A DNA stretch of 64,000 nt, taken from Incurvaria masculella (taxonomy: Eukaryota; Arthropoda; Insecta; Lepidoptera; Incurvariidae). The stretch covers positions 16,944,001-17,008,000 of the forward strand of contig OX335649.1 of NCBI GenBank assembly GCA_946894095.1, written 5' to 3'. A model generated the notes under the pieces. That model was not told the origin of the DNA, did not search any database, and worked only from the letters and a program-made list of their open reading frames with translations. Each line of letters opens with the position of its first letter. Within the stretch, counting starts at the first letter, position 1. Positions 11,950 through 22,697 of the stretch are shown here, one piece after another. A program made the translations under genes and the position numbers.

Positions 11950-12429
11950 TTTCGTTAATGTATGTTTCCTTTTTCTATACAAAATACATTGCGGAAACGG
12001 TGTCCATTTCCGAACTTTTTTGACTAAATGTAGAAATCTAAAAGCAAATGGAATTTTTTGTTTATGCATATATGCTGTTTTTGCTTATATCTAGAAATCG
12101 AATTACTTTCAGATTTCTAATGAGAAAAATCAACTTTTTTATTTTTATTATTATTTAAATAAATGATGGAATAAAAAAATATTAACAATCCATTATCAGT
12201 CTGGAGTTCTATTTGGATTTGCTGAAGCGTTTCACTACATATTATTACATTTGTTATAAAGTGCATTTGTATGGCGCGAGTAGTTGGCTAGTCCTAGAGC
12301 CTTAATGTAGTCAAAATGTAATAAAAAATGCGTGCTTTTTAATACCCGACGGCGGAAGCAGAAGCAGGGTTATGATTTTGACCTCAGATTGTATTTCGTG
12401 GAAAATATCATTATCTAGAGAATCGGTTG

Positions 12430-12595
12430 GTGCTAATAATCTGGCTGTTTTCCGTCCCGTTCAATCCAGCCTTGTTCAAATGAAAATAATTTAAAAGTTC
12501 TGGCAAAGCGCTGAATTGCTTCGGGAATGCAATTTGATGGACTAATATGACAGAATGTGTGATATTCTGCCACTCGTCTATAACGAACTATGTCT
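12430..12595 (+). mobile_element. Very diverged SINE body fragment
   Basis: Weak similarity to the SINE 3' body: TTTTCCGTCCCGTTCAATCCAGCC-like, then TTGCTTCGGGAATGCAATTTGATGG. Strongly decayed. Confidence 0.4.
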
Positions 12596-12599
12596 ACAT

Positions 12600-12847
12600 G
12601 TTCTATTAGCCTTATTTTTCTGTATTCATTTTAAAAACTTCGACACAAAAAACTTCAAAAAAAAATAATGTGTTACGATCTGATTGTTTAAACATGGTGT
12701 GATGACGATTTGAAAGCCCATGGGTGTCGCCATATGTAGCCCTTAACATAAAAATAATTTAATAAGAATTCTTTGAAATCATGCAGTGAGTTGTAAAATG
12801 TGAAAATTTATACATTTTGCCCTTATAGTTGGATGTCGAAAATATAC
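12600..12847. other. No gene recognised; AT-rich
   Basis: Short AT-rich spacer left of the LINE target-site duplication. Nothing identifiable. Confidence 0.4.
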
Positions 12848-12860
12848 TGTACAGACACTA
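12848..12860. repeat. Target-site duplication (left) of LINE
   Basis: TGTACAGACACTA is repeated exactly at 14240-14252 on the other side of the LINE insertion. Confidence 0.85.
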
Positions 12861-14239
12861 GTTAGTTAGTTAGTTAGTTGGGCAAAATGTTTTCCGCGCT
12901 AAGCCTACTTCACAGAGAGGCCATTGTGCGTAACAAAGGTGACTATGTAAGCCATCCCAGCTCGTCCCAGAAGTCCAGCATACCCTTTACATTACCACAG
13001 GCCTCTGCAAGGGATCCCGGTGCTCCTAGGGTCTGCGCCCGATGGTCGGCCACACTCTTGCACTCCAACAGTACATGGGCGGTTGTTTCCGTTGTCTCCA
13101 TGCAGCCACGACATAGAGGGCTGTCCGTCACCCCCAGGTTATGGAGGTGCTTGTTGAGTGAACAATGTCCTGTCATTGTTCTCACCATTGTGCGTAGATC
13201 ATTTCTTTTCAGATGCAACAGCTTGTGCGTGAGGCGCTTATTGAGGGATGGGATGACCTCTCTGGCCTGCCTGCAATCTACCAGGTGTTTCCATCCGGTA
13301 TTGTGAAGCATCTTGGTTCTATCTTGTAGCCAGTTTTTGAGTTGACTAAATGGTATAGGTACTATCGGTTCTGGACCCATTAGTACTGTACTGGATCCTC
13401 GTTTGGCCAGTTCATCTGCAGCGTCATTACCCACAGAGCCACTGTGTCCTCTTATCCACTGCAAAGTTACGTGATTGTTTCTCGCTACTTCTTCTAGGGC
13501 GCAATGACATTCTAGAATCAAGCCCGAGTTAACTTTGTTATTTTTCAGTGCGTTTAATACAGATGCGCTATCTGAGATAATTCTTATCTTATAGTCGTGC
13601 ATCTTCCTGGTTTTGATTGCCTCTGCGGCTCGAATTATTCCCACACATTCTGCCTGGAATATGGTGTTAAAGGCGCCTAGGGTTGTTGAGATGTTGATGT
13701 TCGCATCTCGGGAGAAGACACCCGCTCCAGTTCCCGAAATTGTTTTTGATCCATCTGTGTAGATTCGGATTTCTCTCACCCCTGATTGGTCTGCGAGTTC
13801 TTCCTTCAGTTGGATGTGATAGTTTCTTTTAAAGATATGGTTGGTAGAAATCTTGTCACAGATTGCCGAGAGCATGGGTACATGGTTCATGAATTCTGTC
13901 ATAATCCGTGCGTGAGGGACTCCATGATTTTGTTTCCAGGTTCCTGCGGCTCTCAGCCGGAGAGCTGCTGTAGCGGCTTCCTGCTGAACATGCAGGTGTA
14001 GAGGTCTTAGATCAAGTATTACCTCTAGTGCCTGTGTAGGAGTTGTTCTCATGCAGCCTGTCGTTGCAACGCACGCAAGGCGTTGCAGACTTTGGAGTTT
14101 TGCTTTTACGGTGCTCAGTTCCGTCCTAGGCCACCATACTACTGCGCCGTAGGTTATGGTTGGTCGAATTTCAGCAGTGTATAGCCAGAGTGTTATGGAG
14201 GGTTTTAAGCCCCATTGCATACATGCATACATGCATACA
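12861..14239 (-). mobile_element. 5'-truncated LINE with RNase H domain
   Basis: Non-LTR retrotransposon on the minus strand. Its 3' end is a (TTAG)n tail on the plus strand (about 12861-12879) and a perfect 13-bp target-site duplication flanks it. The 5' junction is marked by an (ATGCATAC)n stretch at about 14216-14239 that does not belong to the protein. Only the C-terminal part of ORF2 remains, but it is open throughout, so the insertion looks fairly young. Confidence 0.85.
12943..14214 (-). CDS. LINE ORF2 C-terminus: RNase H and CCHC-like finger
   Basis: This is the C-terminal part of a non-LTR retrotransposon polyprotein. The open frame formally runs from 14325, but retrotransposon similarity starts at about residue 38 (GLKPSITLWLYTAEIRP), so I place the real start at the truncation. 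Numbering from 14325, the thumb-like region is at 38-110 (YGAVVWWPRTEL). RNase H is at about 187-310 with all expected catalytic residues: D191 (YTDGSK), E226 (QAECVGI), D252 (SDSASV), H294 (RGHSG) and D301 (NDAADELAKRG). Near the C-terminus is C-x2-C-x8-H-x4-C (CRGCMETTETTAHVLLEC). RNase H removes the RNA strand during target-primed reverse transcription and is typical of I, LOA and R1-like clades. Endonuclease and RT catalytic domains are missing, so this copy is not autonomous. Confidence 0.85.
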   Translation of the reverse strand, partial: WGLKPSITLWLYTAEIRPTITYGAVVWWPRTELSTVKAKLQSLQRLACVATTGCMRTTPTQALEVILDLRPLHLHVQQEAATAALRLRAAGTWKQNHGVPHARIMTEFMNHVPMLSAICDKISTNHIFKRNYHIQLKEELADQSGVREIRIYTDGSKTISGTGAGVFSRDANINISTTLGAFNTIFQAECVGIIRAAEAIKTRKMHDYKIRIISDSASVLNALKNNKVNSGLILECHCALEEVARNNHVTLQWIRGHSGSVGNDAADELAKRGSSTVLMGPEPIVPIPFSQLKNWLQDRTKMLHNTGWKHLVDCRQAREVIPSLNKRLTHKLLHLKRNDLRTMVRTMTGHCSLNKHLHNLGVTDSPLCRGCMETTETTAHVLLECKSVADHRAQTLGAPGSLAEACGNVKGMLDFWDELGWLT

Positions 14240-14252
14240 TGTACAGACACTA
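14240..14252. repeat. Target-site duplication (right) of LINE
   Basis: Exact second copy of the 13-bp repeat at 12848-12860. Confidence 0.85.
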
Positions 14253-15074
14253 TATAAGTAAGCCGCGTCGAAATGTTCACGTTTCTTGGTTCAATGGTTC
14301 TACAGATTTCGTGAGTCATTTGCAAATGCGTTTAATTTAGACCTTTTTTACTCTCTTAACAGTTAAATAAAAAAATAAAAAAATCTTAGCGACTGTGACC
14401 ATTAGACATTTTTAAAAGTCACCAATTTGCAAGCTGCTTAAAATTACTCCTAGGTACCGGAACAAAAGTGACGATGTATTCCAAAAGGCTCCATATAAGT
14501 GGTAGCGAATAAAAATGGATATGTGCTTTCAAATGTATTTTTGTCAAAACTGTGCACTACGCCGAAAATAAATCAAAATCATGTCCAAACGATATTAGTC
14601 TACGTCGCGAGATGAGCGCCAACAGAGAGTTGTTGTTTTTAACGAGGTCAGCGGTTGATCGGCGCTTGGTCAACTTTGAAATGAATAATCGCCAATCAAG
14701 TCGTGATTGACGTCTGTTCGATCGTTCATGTCATGAAACTAGTCCATCCTGCGATCGTATTACAAATAAAAAGGGGCTTCTGTTCTACAAATTCGCCTAA
14801 TATAAACTTAGATTTTGTTACCCGTACGCAACATGTAATGAACATATTCGCTTTGAGGGCCAATGCGAAAAATAATTCTTAACTTTTATTATTATCACAT
14901 TATGAAAACATTAAGACTGTCTCCTAATTAAGAATTACAATTTACAGAAGAGGTACAATTAAAATGTTACATTTGATTTATATTTTTAAAACTTGCAGAC
15001 TTCGAGTCGAGAATACGAATTATTTCCTGAATTCATTGTGCGCCGTGAAAGCAGTCTAAAGGCACCGAAGCAAG
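14253..15074. other. No gene recognised
   Basis: AT-rich DNA without identifiable features. Confidence 0.4.
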
Positions 15075-15378
15075 AAAAAAACCGGCCAAGTACGAGTCGG
15101 ACTCGCACACGAAGAGCTCCGTACAAGATTTTTTAAAAATCACTTTTTGTATGGGGGCATTAATTTTTATTATTTTAAAATGTTACCTATTTGTTGTTAT
15201 AGCGGAAAAATAAATACGCACTCTGTGAAAATTTCAGCTACCTACCTATTAAGGTTCATGAGAAATAGCCCTGTGACTGACGGACGGACGGACGGACGGA
15301 CGGACGGATGGACGGACGGAAAGCAGAGGCTTAGTAATAGGGTTCCGTTAGCACCATTTGGGTACGGAAAATTAAAAA
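15075..15378 (-). repeat. ACGG-type interspersed repeat, copy C2
   Basis: Read on the minus strand it has the same layout as C1. On the plus strand it opens AAAAAACCGGCCAAGTACGA, has CTATTTGTTGTTATAGCGG, and carries an expanded (GGAC)n run at about 15283-15320, close to the GGGTTCCGTT and GGTACGGA terminal motifs. Confidence 0.85.
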
Positions 15379-15639
15379 CGGACCACATTCCCAAAAACAC
15401 ACGCTAAAAAGATCTGCTTAATTTTATTTAGCGTTGAAACAAATCGCCCCAGAATGTGTCTTTCGGGTTAACCTTTTTTTTTGGAGCACACTCATATGAA
15501 CTCGAAAAAATGAAAAGTCGGGAAAGAGTTCCTTGCTCGTGGCAGAGACAGAGCCGGCGCCGCATGGGACGTCCGATACAATGTCGGGAGGGGTTATTTT
15601 TTTAAATGTTAAGTGAGGTCCGGAGGGCGGCATTGCCTA

Positions 15640-15810
15640 TGCAGGATAAACGCCAGTTGCGCACCGCGTTCACTCCCGAACGGGGAGCGAGACCGCTTTC
15701 GGGCCGCGCCACCCCGCTGCGGCCCGCTCCGCCCCGCCCCGACAGGACCGCGCCAATCTAGGCCCAGACACTCCGGGGACCTGCGACATGTATTCAGGAG
15801 CGGTCCGACC
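15640..15810. other. GC/CpG-rich island, function unknown
   Basis: A sharp rise in G+C within AT-rich DNA (CGGGCCGCGCCACCCCGC and similar). Open frames exist on both strands but none shows a domain. It could be a promoter-type island or the core of a transposable element like those at 25040 and 26030. Confidence 0.4.
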
Positions 15811-15989
15811 AGACAGCCTGATTCAGTGCAAGATAAACGACCGAGTAAAGTGGCTTCCACTTTCAATTCGATTGGAAGGAATCGAATCGCCATTCATTTG
15901 TCGTTCATTTTCTCTTTAATAAAATATGTTCTCAAGAGAACATATGTTTTCATACGGGCATAATATTAGCTTATATATATCACACGTAT

Positions 15990-16075
15990 TAAGTGCCATG
16001 CCACAAACTACATTTAATGCACGGCTACATTGAGCTGGGTGAAAAACAAGAACAATGGGCAAGAAAACAGTATTT
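15990..16075 (-). mobile_element. Diverged SINE body fragment
   Basis: Contains AAGTGCCATGCC and CACGGCTACATTGAGCTGG, matching the complement of the SINE body. Both ends lost. Confidence 0.55.
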
Positions 16076-16591
16076 ATTACGACAGTGTTGACGGATATCA
16101 TTTGAAGATATCAACACTTTCCCTGCTACTAGACTAGGTTTAAGATATTAGATTATCAAATAAATTAGATTACGTTAAAAATTAGAAATGTCGTATCCAT
16201 AAAATCCATAAAAATCCGAATTTACAAAAATATTTACTCAATCTGTGTAACAAAATAATAAATATGTCAATGAATATACACGACTGAATTTCTTCGATAT
16301 TGTTCCGAAAATAAATTGTTCCAAATTATGCTAATCAAAGGAAGTCGTGGGAAAGAAAATATTAACACAAAAACATATAATATTTTGTTGCAAACTTTGT
16401 TCTGGTCAATTAATTTAAATTTATAGTTTGAAGACAAATACAAGCTCTTCTTTACCCCCGAACCTTATTCTTACTGCATCACGGAGTACATCTAAATCTA
16501 AAAAATCGTAAATAAAACTGGACAGGAATTACAGATTTGACGTGTCTAAGGTGAGGTCGCTCATGCGTTTAGCTTTGTGTTTACTTCCCCA

Positions 16592-16890
16592 TTTTTAGGG
16601 TTCCGTACCCAAAGGATGAAAACGGAACCCTATTACTAAGCCTCCGCTGTCCGTCCGTCCATCCGTCCGTCTGTCACAGGGCTGTATCTCATGAACCGTA
16701 ATAGGTAGGCAGCTGAAATTTTCACAGAGTATGTATTCATTTTGCCGCTATAACAACAAATAGGAAAATAAAAAAATAATAAAAATTAAAGGGGGCTCCC
16801 ATACAAAAACGTGATTATTTTGTGTTAAATCTTATACGATGGTGTGGAACATTTCGCGTGCGAGTTCGACTCGCACTTGACCGGTTTTTT
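16592..16890 (+). repeat. ACGG-type interspersed repeat, copy C3
   Basis: Complete: starts TTTTTAGGGTTCCGTACCC, has the CCGT run and CTGTATCTCATGAACCGTAA, and ends CTCGCACTTGACCGGTTTTTT. Confidence 0.9.
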
Positions 16891-17390
16891 TATTAAATTT
16901 CAAGTATGCCCAATCATGCATGGCGCTTTATGATGATGTTGTATTTTTTTATTTTAGACACAAAAAACTAACTTCAGGTTCTAAAGGACCTAAGTTCAGG
17001 TCCTAATTTTCTAAGTAGGCTTTTAATGATTTGCGCTTTGTGGAAACTATAAAGTATATAACGTACAGAAAGTTACATTCAAGGAAATACTTTGCACTCT
17101 ATGTGAAAAGCTGCTTGGCAGGAAGGTCGATCAAAATGTGCAGGGAATTTAAGCGGTTCACGCGTTTGAGGAACCAAATGCAGACATAGTTCGCAACTTC
17201 ACAGAGTGCGCAGTTCGAGGCTCGTAATCGCATTAACTGTGCCACTGTGCACCCTCCGCGTTTGGCATGCATGGAAATTATTGAAAGGACCGTAGAAATT
17301 GAAGGGGTTTTGTTATTACTAATGTTATTAAGGTGAATCAGTAAAACCTTCTACATTACAAGTTTTCTGTGATGAAATTATGTTACAAAT
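16891..17390. other. No gene recognised; AT-rich
   Basis: No identifiable element or coding region. Confidence 0.4.
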
Positions 17391-17392
17391 TC

Positions 17393-17782
17393 CTTTTTTT
17401 TTATGTGACTTGACATGGATGGCTAATACCACACCATTCTGTCATGGTATAAGCCCAACACACCACATGGGAGCTAGGTGCCATGCCAAGACCTTTCTTA
17501 TATTGCACGGCTACATTGAACTGGATGGAAAACACGGACAATTTTCATTGCCGCTTCGACCATCGTTCATTCAATGCGATGGTACCAACCCGGGCGGGAT
17601 TAACCCTACGACCTAGTAAGTAAGGAAGGGGACCCACAGTTTAACGTGGAATCCGAACCACGGCCAGCCTCTCTCAACGGTCGAATGGTCACCCATCCAA
17701 GACCAGACCGGACCCAGCGTTGCTTAACTTCGGAGAGCGATCGCCGAAGTGTCGCGCCACTGGGCTATTGAGGCTGATAATG
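17393..17782 (-). mobile_element. Full-length SINE with 5S rRNA-like head
   Basis: On the minus strand a 5S-like head (17685-17778) is followed by GGCTGGCCGTGGTTCGGA, the shared body, and a 3' end of TCAAGTCACATAAAAAAAA type. The copy runs from head to A-rich tail, so it is complete or nearly so. Confidence 0.85.
17685..17778 (-). promoter_or_regulatory. 5S rRNA-like internal Pol III promoter region
   Basis: The minus strand reads CTCCGAAGTTAAGCAACG followed by GGTCTTGGATGGGTGACC. These match the 5S rRNA box A/intermediate element and box C region, where TFIIIA binds. Known 5S-derived SINEs (SINE3 class) use this promoter type. Activity here is inferred. Confidence 0.75.
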
Positions 17783-18009
17783 TCGATTGCTGATTCCTTG
17801 CGATACATAAACATAATCTATATATTCTACATAGCACAAATCTCAAAAGTCCAAGGCAGAAGGCAACTTTATGGTCAAAATTTAACATTTGCGATATAAG
17901 TTCTACTGCAACGTGTTGGTGGTTGTTATTTTTACATGTGCCGGTCCAATCAACCAATTATTATATTTTTTATTATACATATCACCAAGCTGTCACGCTC
18001 ACATACATA

Positions 18010-18417
18010 CAGTCTTTCTCAAAGTTTCGCCCCCTTGTCGGCTCTAGATGCCTACTGGGGCCGCCCCAAAGGGCTCAGAGGGAATTGGGGGGCGAAGAAG
18101 TTGTTTAGGGGGCGATAGCTGATTTATGTTATAATCATATGTTATAGTAGGCTAGATACTTTAAACTAAAATTAACATCGATTATTTTGGTTCATATTAT
18201 TAATTATTTTTTGTGTAATGCCCTCATTAAAATTCGGAAACAAAATAAAATTGTACACTTATGTGGGACGCTTTAAATATATAATTAAATTAAATTAATT
18301 AAAGTAATTATTACGATTGTAATTTATAAGATGTGGTAAAAAGCTAAACATTATAGGGGGCGCTGGAAAATAATAGATCCTCAGAAGGGCGGTAGAAAAA
18401 AAGTTTAAGAGCCTCTG
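18010..18417. mobile_element. Possible hAT-like non-autonomous element
   Basis: The left end CAGTCTTTCTCAAAGTTT and the complement of the right end (CAGAGGCTCTTAAACTTT) resemble hAT termini of the CAGNGGNTCTCAAA type. G-rich subterminal stretches lie at both ends. I could not find a clear 8-bp target duplication. Confidence 0.45.
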
Positions 18418-18419
18418 CT

Positions 18420-19930
18420 GTTCACAAGTGAATAGAAAACTATTTTCTTCTTTGAATATAAATGGTTATTTAAAGTTCGTATGGGTTATAACTAATTGTG
18501 AGGCTTTGATTCAGGCGAGTATATAATTCCTGAATCAGTGGGCCACATTTCATACAGTCTTTGATGTCATGCAACTTCGTGCAAATCGATGCGTTTTGCT
18601 TTCATGTGATGGAGTGTTGCTCACAGGGGCACCGGCTGTGCCCACAAAAAGAAGATTCTGACGTAGCAATCATTCCCTTTCAATTTAGTTCAGTCACACG
18701 TTCACACGGGAAAGGTTCTGGCATTGCATCTAGTTCTTTTGGGAGTATAGTATGCTAGCAATGGACGTGATGTTAGCCATCTTTGTCAGCTTGGACAAAC
18801 AAAAATACAATGTCGAACTCGCATTAATTTGGGGTTCCGAAAAAATAACACCAGCAAGATAATAAATAAATAGTATGATTGTTATGTGGCTATAAAATGT
18901 GGGACGATGCGGTGTGTATCCATAATTTAGAGATGAAATAATGATGATCATTCTCAGCATTGATTCAAAATTGTATACCTCCAAATTATATTTTATAAAA
19001 TTATTAAATATTTATTAATATTTATCATTTAAAATGTTTATTTTGTATATGACTCTTAAACTTCAATCATTAAAACCAAAATGTCTAGGAAGTCCCACTA
19101 CTTTTTTACAAGGGTTTGACGGCCGAACAGCAGGCATTCATTGCTTAGGAATCAGAAATATTTTCGGTCGAGAAAACGGCTTTTACAGCGCAGGTAATTT
19201 CAATGATTCAAGGTTTTACGGCGAGAATATTGCATTGACAACCGCTACATAAGCAGTTTTCTCGACTGATTTCTGATTCGTAAGCATTGGTATGACCAAA
19301 TCATATGCGTTTATAACTAAATCGGAACTTTGAAAACTAGGAATATTAGAAGTTTGTGATTTGTGAAGACATTGGCGAAAGTAAATATTTTTGAAAAAGC
19401 CCGGAGCGAAGCTGGGTACCGCTGAAAGTATGCTATATTCTGACTACTAAGTTTTTAATTGTAGTTGCTGTTCAACCTCAAATGAGCAAAGACCGGCTTC
19501 CAGGTATGTCGCGGGTTCGCCGATGTCTCCTGCGACACCGGCACCCGCAAGTTCACAGCAACATGAAACAACAATAATTACAAGATTCCAGCAACTATTT
19601 CCTTTGTCCCGCGACGAAACTTCGCTATCCGAGCGAACTCCGCTACTGAACTCCGGCAGTAAGAGACCAAGTTAGCGCTGCAACGCTTAATCCGCACACA
19701 AAACGATATTTCAAGGCTTCCTTATTAAGTTATGTATCCGACTTTTCCGTCCGAAGTTTACGCTTCCAGTTTTGATAGCGAGAATTCGGGCATCCTTATT
19801 TTAATGGGATCTGTGTGTGTTTGGATGCGAGTATGTCTGTGTCTTCAAAAGTAAAGGTACCGGCAGAGAGCTTGTCTCCCACGGTAGCCGAGTGGTGCAA
19901 CGCCCCGGTGTTATAAAACTACATAAAAAA
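18420..19930. other. No gene recognised apart from one palindromic element
   Basis: Mostly AT-rich. The only structure I can name is the inverted repeat at 19137-19292. A CpG-richer patch at 19490-19680 shows no domain. Confidence 0.4.
19137..19292. mobile_element. Small palindromic MITE-like element
   Basis: Left arm GAATCAGAAATATTTTCGGT...CGAGAAAAC pairs with right arm GTTTTCTCGACTGATTTCTGATTC. Arms are about 42-45 bp with a 4-nt length difference and a 60-bp centre. Confidence 0.6.
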
Positions 19931-19933
19931 CAT

Positions 19934-20242
19934 AAAAACCGGCCAAGTGCGAGTTGGACTCGCACACGAAGGGTTCCGTACCATCGTACAAGATTTCACA
20001 TACAAGATTTAACATACGTTTTTTGTATGAGGCCCCCTTATAATCTTTATAATTTTTTAATTTTACCTATTTGTTGTTATAGCGGCAAAATAAATACACA
20101 CTCTGTGAAAATTTCAGCTGCCTACCTATTACGGTTGATGAGATACAGCCCTGTGACAGACGGACGGACGGACGGACGGACGGACAGCGGAGGCTTAGTA
20201 ATAGGGTTCCGTTTTCACCCTTTGGGTACGGAACCCTAAAAA
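19934..20242 (-). repeat. ACGG-type interspersed repeat, copy C4
   Basis: Complete copy: AAAAACCGGCCAAGTGCGAG at the left, (GGAC)n at about 20160-20185, and GGGTACGGAACCCTAAAAA at the right. Confidence 0.9.
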
Positions 20243-20289
20243 GGATATTAAAAAAAAGCTAAGTGAAAAGAGGAATTACGTAAACATCA

Positions 20290-20515
20290 TTTCACTTCAT
20301 GAGACCTTGTTGCCATTCCTGAACCATCCTTACAATGCACAGCTGCATTGAACTGGACTGAATACACGGAAAATTCTCATTGCCGCTTCGACCATCGGTG
20401 GTTTAATGCGACGGTGCCTGCCGGGCGGAATTAACCCTTCCACCTAGTAAGAAAGGAAGGGGATCTACAGTTTAAAGTGGAATCTGAGCCCGAATGACCA
20501 ATCCGTCAGCCGGCC
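20290..20515 (-). mobile_element. SINE body, head truncated
   Basis: Contains TTGCCGCTTCGACCATCG, CACCTAGTAAGAAAGGAAGG and CTACAGTTTAAAGTGGAATC, all complementary to the SINE body. Confidence 0.7.
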
Positions 20516-20696
20516 TTAACGACATGCACTGAAAGAAATGCAGTGGGTTCAGTGGGATTATTTTTACGTACTAAAACTCACACAGCTTGGTAGATTCTGC
20601 CTCGCTACGTAGAAATACACTGATTTTATTGTGGATTTCCGTACATCAATTGTTAGAAGAAGTGGAAACGCAATACAAAAAGTGTTTGTACCTACG

Positions 20697-20754
20697 ATGT
20701 AGAACACACTGTCAAGTCAATAGTGGTACAACATGGTCATAAAGATAACTATAG
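20697..20754. repeat. 58-bp direct repeat left of SINE
   Basis: It matches 21135-21192 at about 49 of 58 positions, including AGTGGTACAAC and TGGTCATA. The two copies bracket a SINE. Confidence 0.65.
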
Positions 20755-21125
20755 TTCGTGGCTTAGTGGCGCGAGGACTTGCCTTGCATGCTTCATAATC
20801 CCGCCCCATTCATGCACCACTTACTTTCTCTTTCTGAGTCGGATAAGTGTTTACGAATGCGAACTGCTCCATGGTTCGGAATCCATGTTAAACTGTAGGT
20901 CTCTTTGCCTTACTAAGTGGTAGGGTTAAGCACGCTTGGGTCGGAACCATCGCGTGAAAAGATGTTCGAAGCGGCAATAAAAAAGTCTGTGTTTTCCATT
21001 CAGTTCAATGTAATCATAAAGGGTAGGTTCTGGTATGGCACCTAATTCCTTGGGGAATGCGGTGTGTTGGGCTTATACCATTACTGTGGGTGTGGTATGG
21101 TATGTCCAGTTACATAAAAAAAAAA
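20753..21125 (+). mobile_element. SINE with tRNA-like head
   Basis: The head has an A-box-like GTGGCTTAGTGGCGCG. The B box is decayed (CATAATCCCGCCCC). It is followed by GCTCCATGGTTCGGAATCC, the same body as the 5S-headed copies, and an A-rich tail. The order head-body-tail is complete. Confidence 0.8.
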
Positions 21126-21134
21126 TAAGTACGC

Positions 21135-21192
21135 TGTAGCACAAACTGTGGAGTCAACAGTGGTACAACTTGGTCATAGAGGTAAGTATAGT
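21135..21192. repeat. 58-bp direct repeat right of SINE
   Basis: Partner of 20697-20754. Confidence 0.65.
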
Positions 21193-22100
21193 GAGTTACA
21201 ATTTAAAAATAAACGGTTCTATTTGCCCAACCGGAAACGCGTCTGCGAGTGTCCCTGATGAGCTCTCTGGGCATCGGACATTTCGAACATCGCCCGAGTT
21301 AAATATACTCACAAACACTTTTAGTTTCTTCGAATCGGATCGGGAGTAGGCGCGGAACGATGACGTCACAACAGGTGTATTTAAAGTTAATATTTTAGCG
21401 TAACACACATTTATCTGTATTCTGTAGTCGGAGTGTTTGTTTGTCTATTTTTTTGTAACTACTGCGCATGGTTTTTTGGCGTGGTTTTATGTATTTATTT
21501 ATTCGGAAAGTCAACAGCTGAAACAATAATTTATTATAAAACTTTCTAAGCCTATATATCATTACGTACCACTATATACATTTCACAACTGGCTCATATA
21601 TACATGTGAGCGTAACGTCTAGAGTACTTAAATTGTAACCTAAATTAATATGGTTGACTCTATTCTAACCGCAAATTATTTTACTTAACTTAATAGTTTA
21701 AATAATTCAAAGATTACGATTGGAATGATACTGACCTCAAAATTAGCAAGTACGCCCGCTTTATCGAGGATCCTAAAATATTTTCGGAAGGGCAGCGGAC
21801 GGTTATGATCACAGAAATCGGAAAATTCAGATATCTGTGGTTATGATGATGACTAAACTATACAATGAGATACATTTAAAAAATTTCAATGTTTATATGT
21901 TCAAGTCAAAGTATTTATTTCATGAATGACTGTAAGTTGTCTTATTTGTATGGTAAATCGTTTCATCACATAAGATGCATATAATTATAAAAAAAAATTG
22001 GCAACACGTTTTATATTTAAATACTTTAAAAATCATATTGATTGAATTAAGACAGAATTGCATGCGGATCACTAAATGGGATTAAAGTACATCTGCTATT
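21193..22100. other. No gene recognised
   Basis: AT-rich. The minus-strand open frame at 21196-21408 has no recognisable domain. Confidence 0.4.
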
Positions 22101-22149
22101 ACTTTCTTCACTACACGAAAAGCTTGAGATGTCTCAAACTGAGTCAATT

Positions 22150-22626
22150 TCATGACATCTTCATGACATCTTGCTGTTTGCGAGGTGCAACACATCGGAA
22201 TACAAAACACGCACACATTCGTACTCCACGAGGCACAAACACTTATTGCAAACACCAAGCCACAACACTACGAAGTTCCAAAAAGGCCTAAAATGCAAAG
22301 GTGCCATGATTTATAATAAATTGCCTTCTGAAATACAAAACATAGAAAGTGACCAAATATTGAAAGGAAAGTTACATTCATGGCTCCTAAGCAAAACCTT
22401 TTACAATTAAAACTTTTTCCAAGACTAAGTAATGCGATTTTAATTTGACAAATGTGAATTTAAATTGTTTTTTTTTCTGATATTTAATGTATAATTTGAT
22501 TAATTTTTTAATTAATTTATTTTGTGTTTTGATAACTTTTGACGATGTGTACACAAGATCTAATATATAACTGTAATGTTCTTGAAATCACAGAATAAAC
22601 AATTTTGATTTGATTTGATTTGATTT
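22150..22626 (+). mobile_element. 3' end of a LINE with (TTGAT)n tail
   Basis: The C-terminal ORF2 fragment (see 22171-22410) is followed by about 190 bp of AT-rich 3' UTR, AATAAA at about 22594 and a (GATTT)n tail at 22603-22626. Left truncation point uncertain. Confidence 0.75.
22171..22410 (+). pseudogene. LINE reverse transcriptase C-terminal fragment
   Basis: The last roughly 75 residues of a jockey/CR1-type ORF2 are recognisable: YSTRHKHLLQTPSHNTTK, then GAMIYNKLPSEIQNIESDQI and KGKLHSWLLSKTFYN before the stop. This tail lies after the polymerase domain and has no known catalytic residue. No ATG is needed or present, as the fragment is 5'-truncated. Nothing upstream encodes the polymerase, so this is a dead remnant. 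Confidence 0.75.
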
Positions 22627-22697
22627 AACATCTTCATTCTTAAAATAATGTAGGGCAAAACATTGTTTAAAAAACTCTCAATCAAACAACTCAAAAC

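Larger units (their letters stand above)
11788..12301. mobile_element. TTAA-flanked MITE, family R, copy 1
   Basis: It is flanked by TTAA at 11784-11787 and 12302-12305. Terminal inverted repeats are about 20 bp (GGGCCTGGTACTAGCCAA and the complement of TTGGCTAGTCCTAGAGCC). A second, inverted copy lies at 39224-39696. Copy 1 has two perfect hairpins inserted near its left end. TTAA target duplication suggests mobilisation by a piggyBac-type transposase, which is inferred only from the flanks. Confidence 0.75.

Noticed and set aside
12878..13306. Plus-strand 142-codon open frame
   Set aside because: It lies antisense to the LINE RNase H coding region and has no domain of its own.
17685..17778. 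Genuine 5S rRNA gene
   Set aside because: Only the internal promoter region resembles 5S, the ends do not, and it leads straight into the SINE body.
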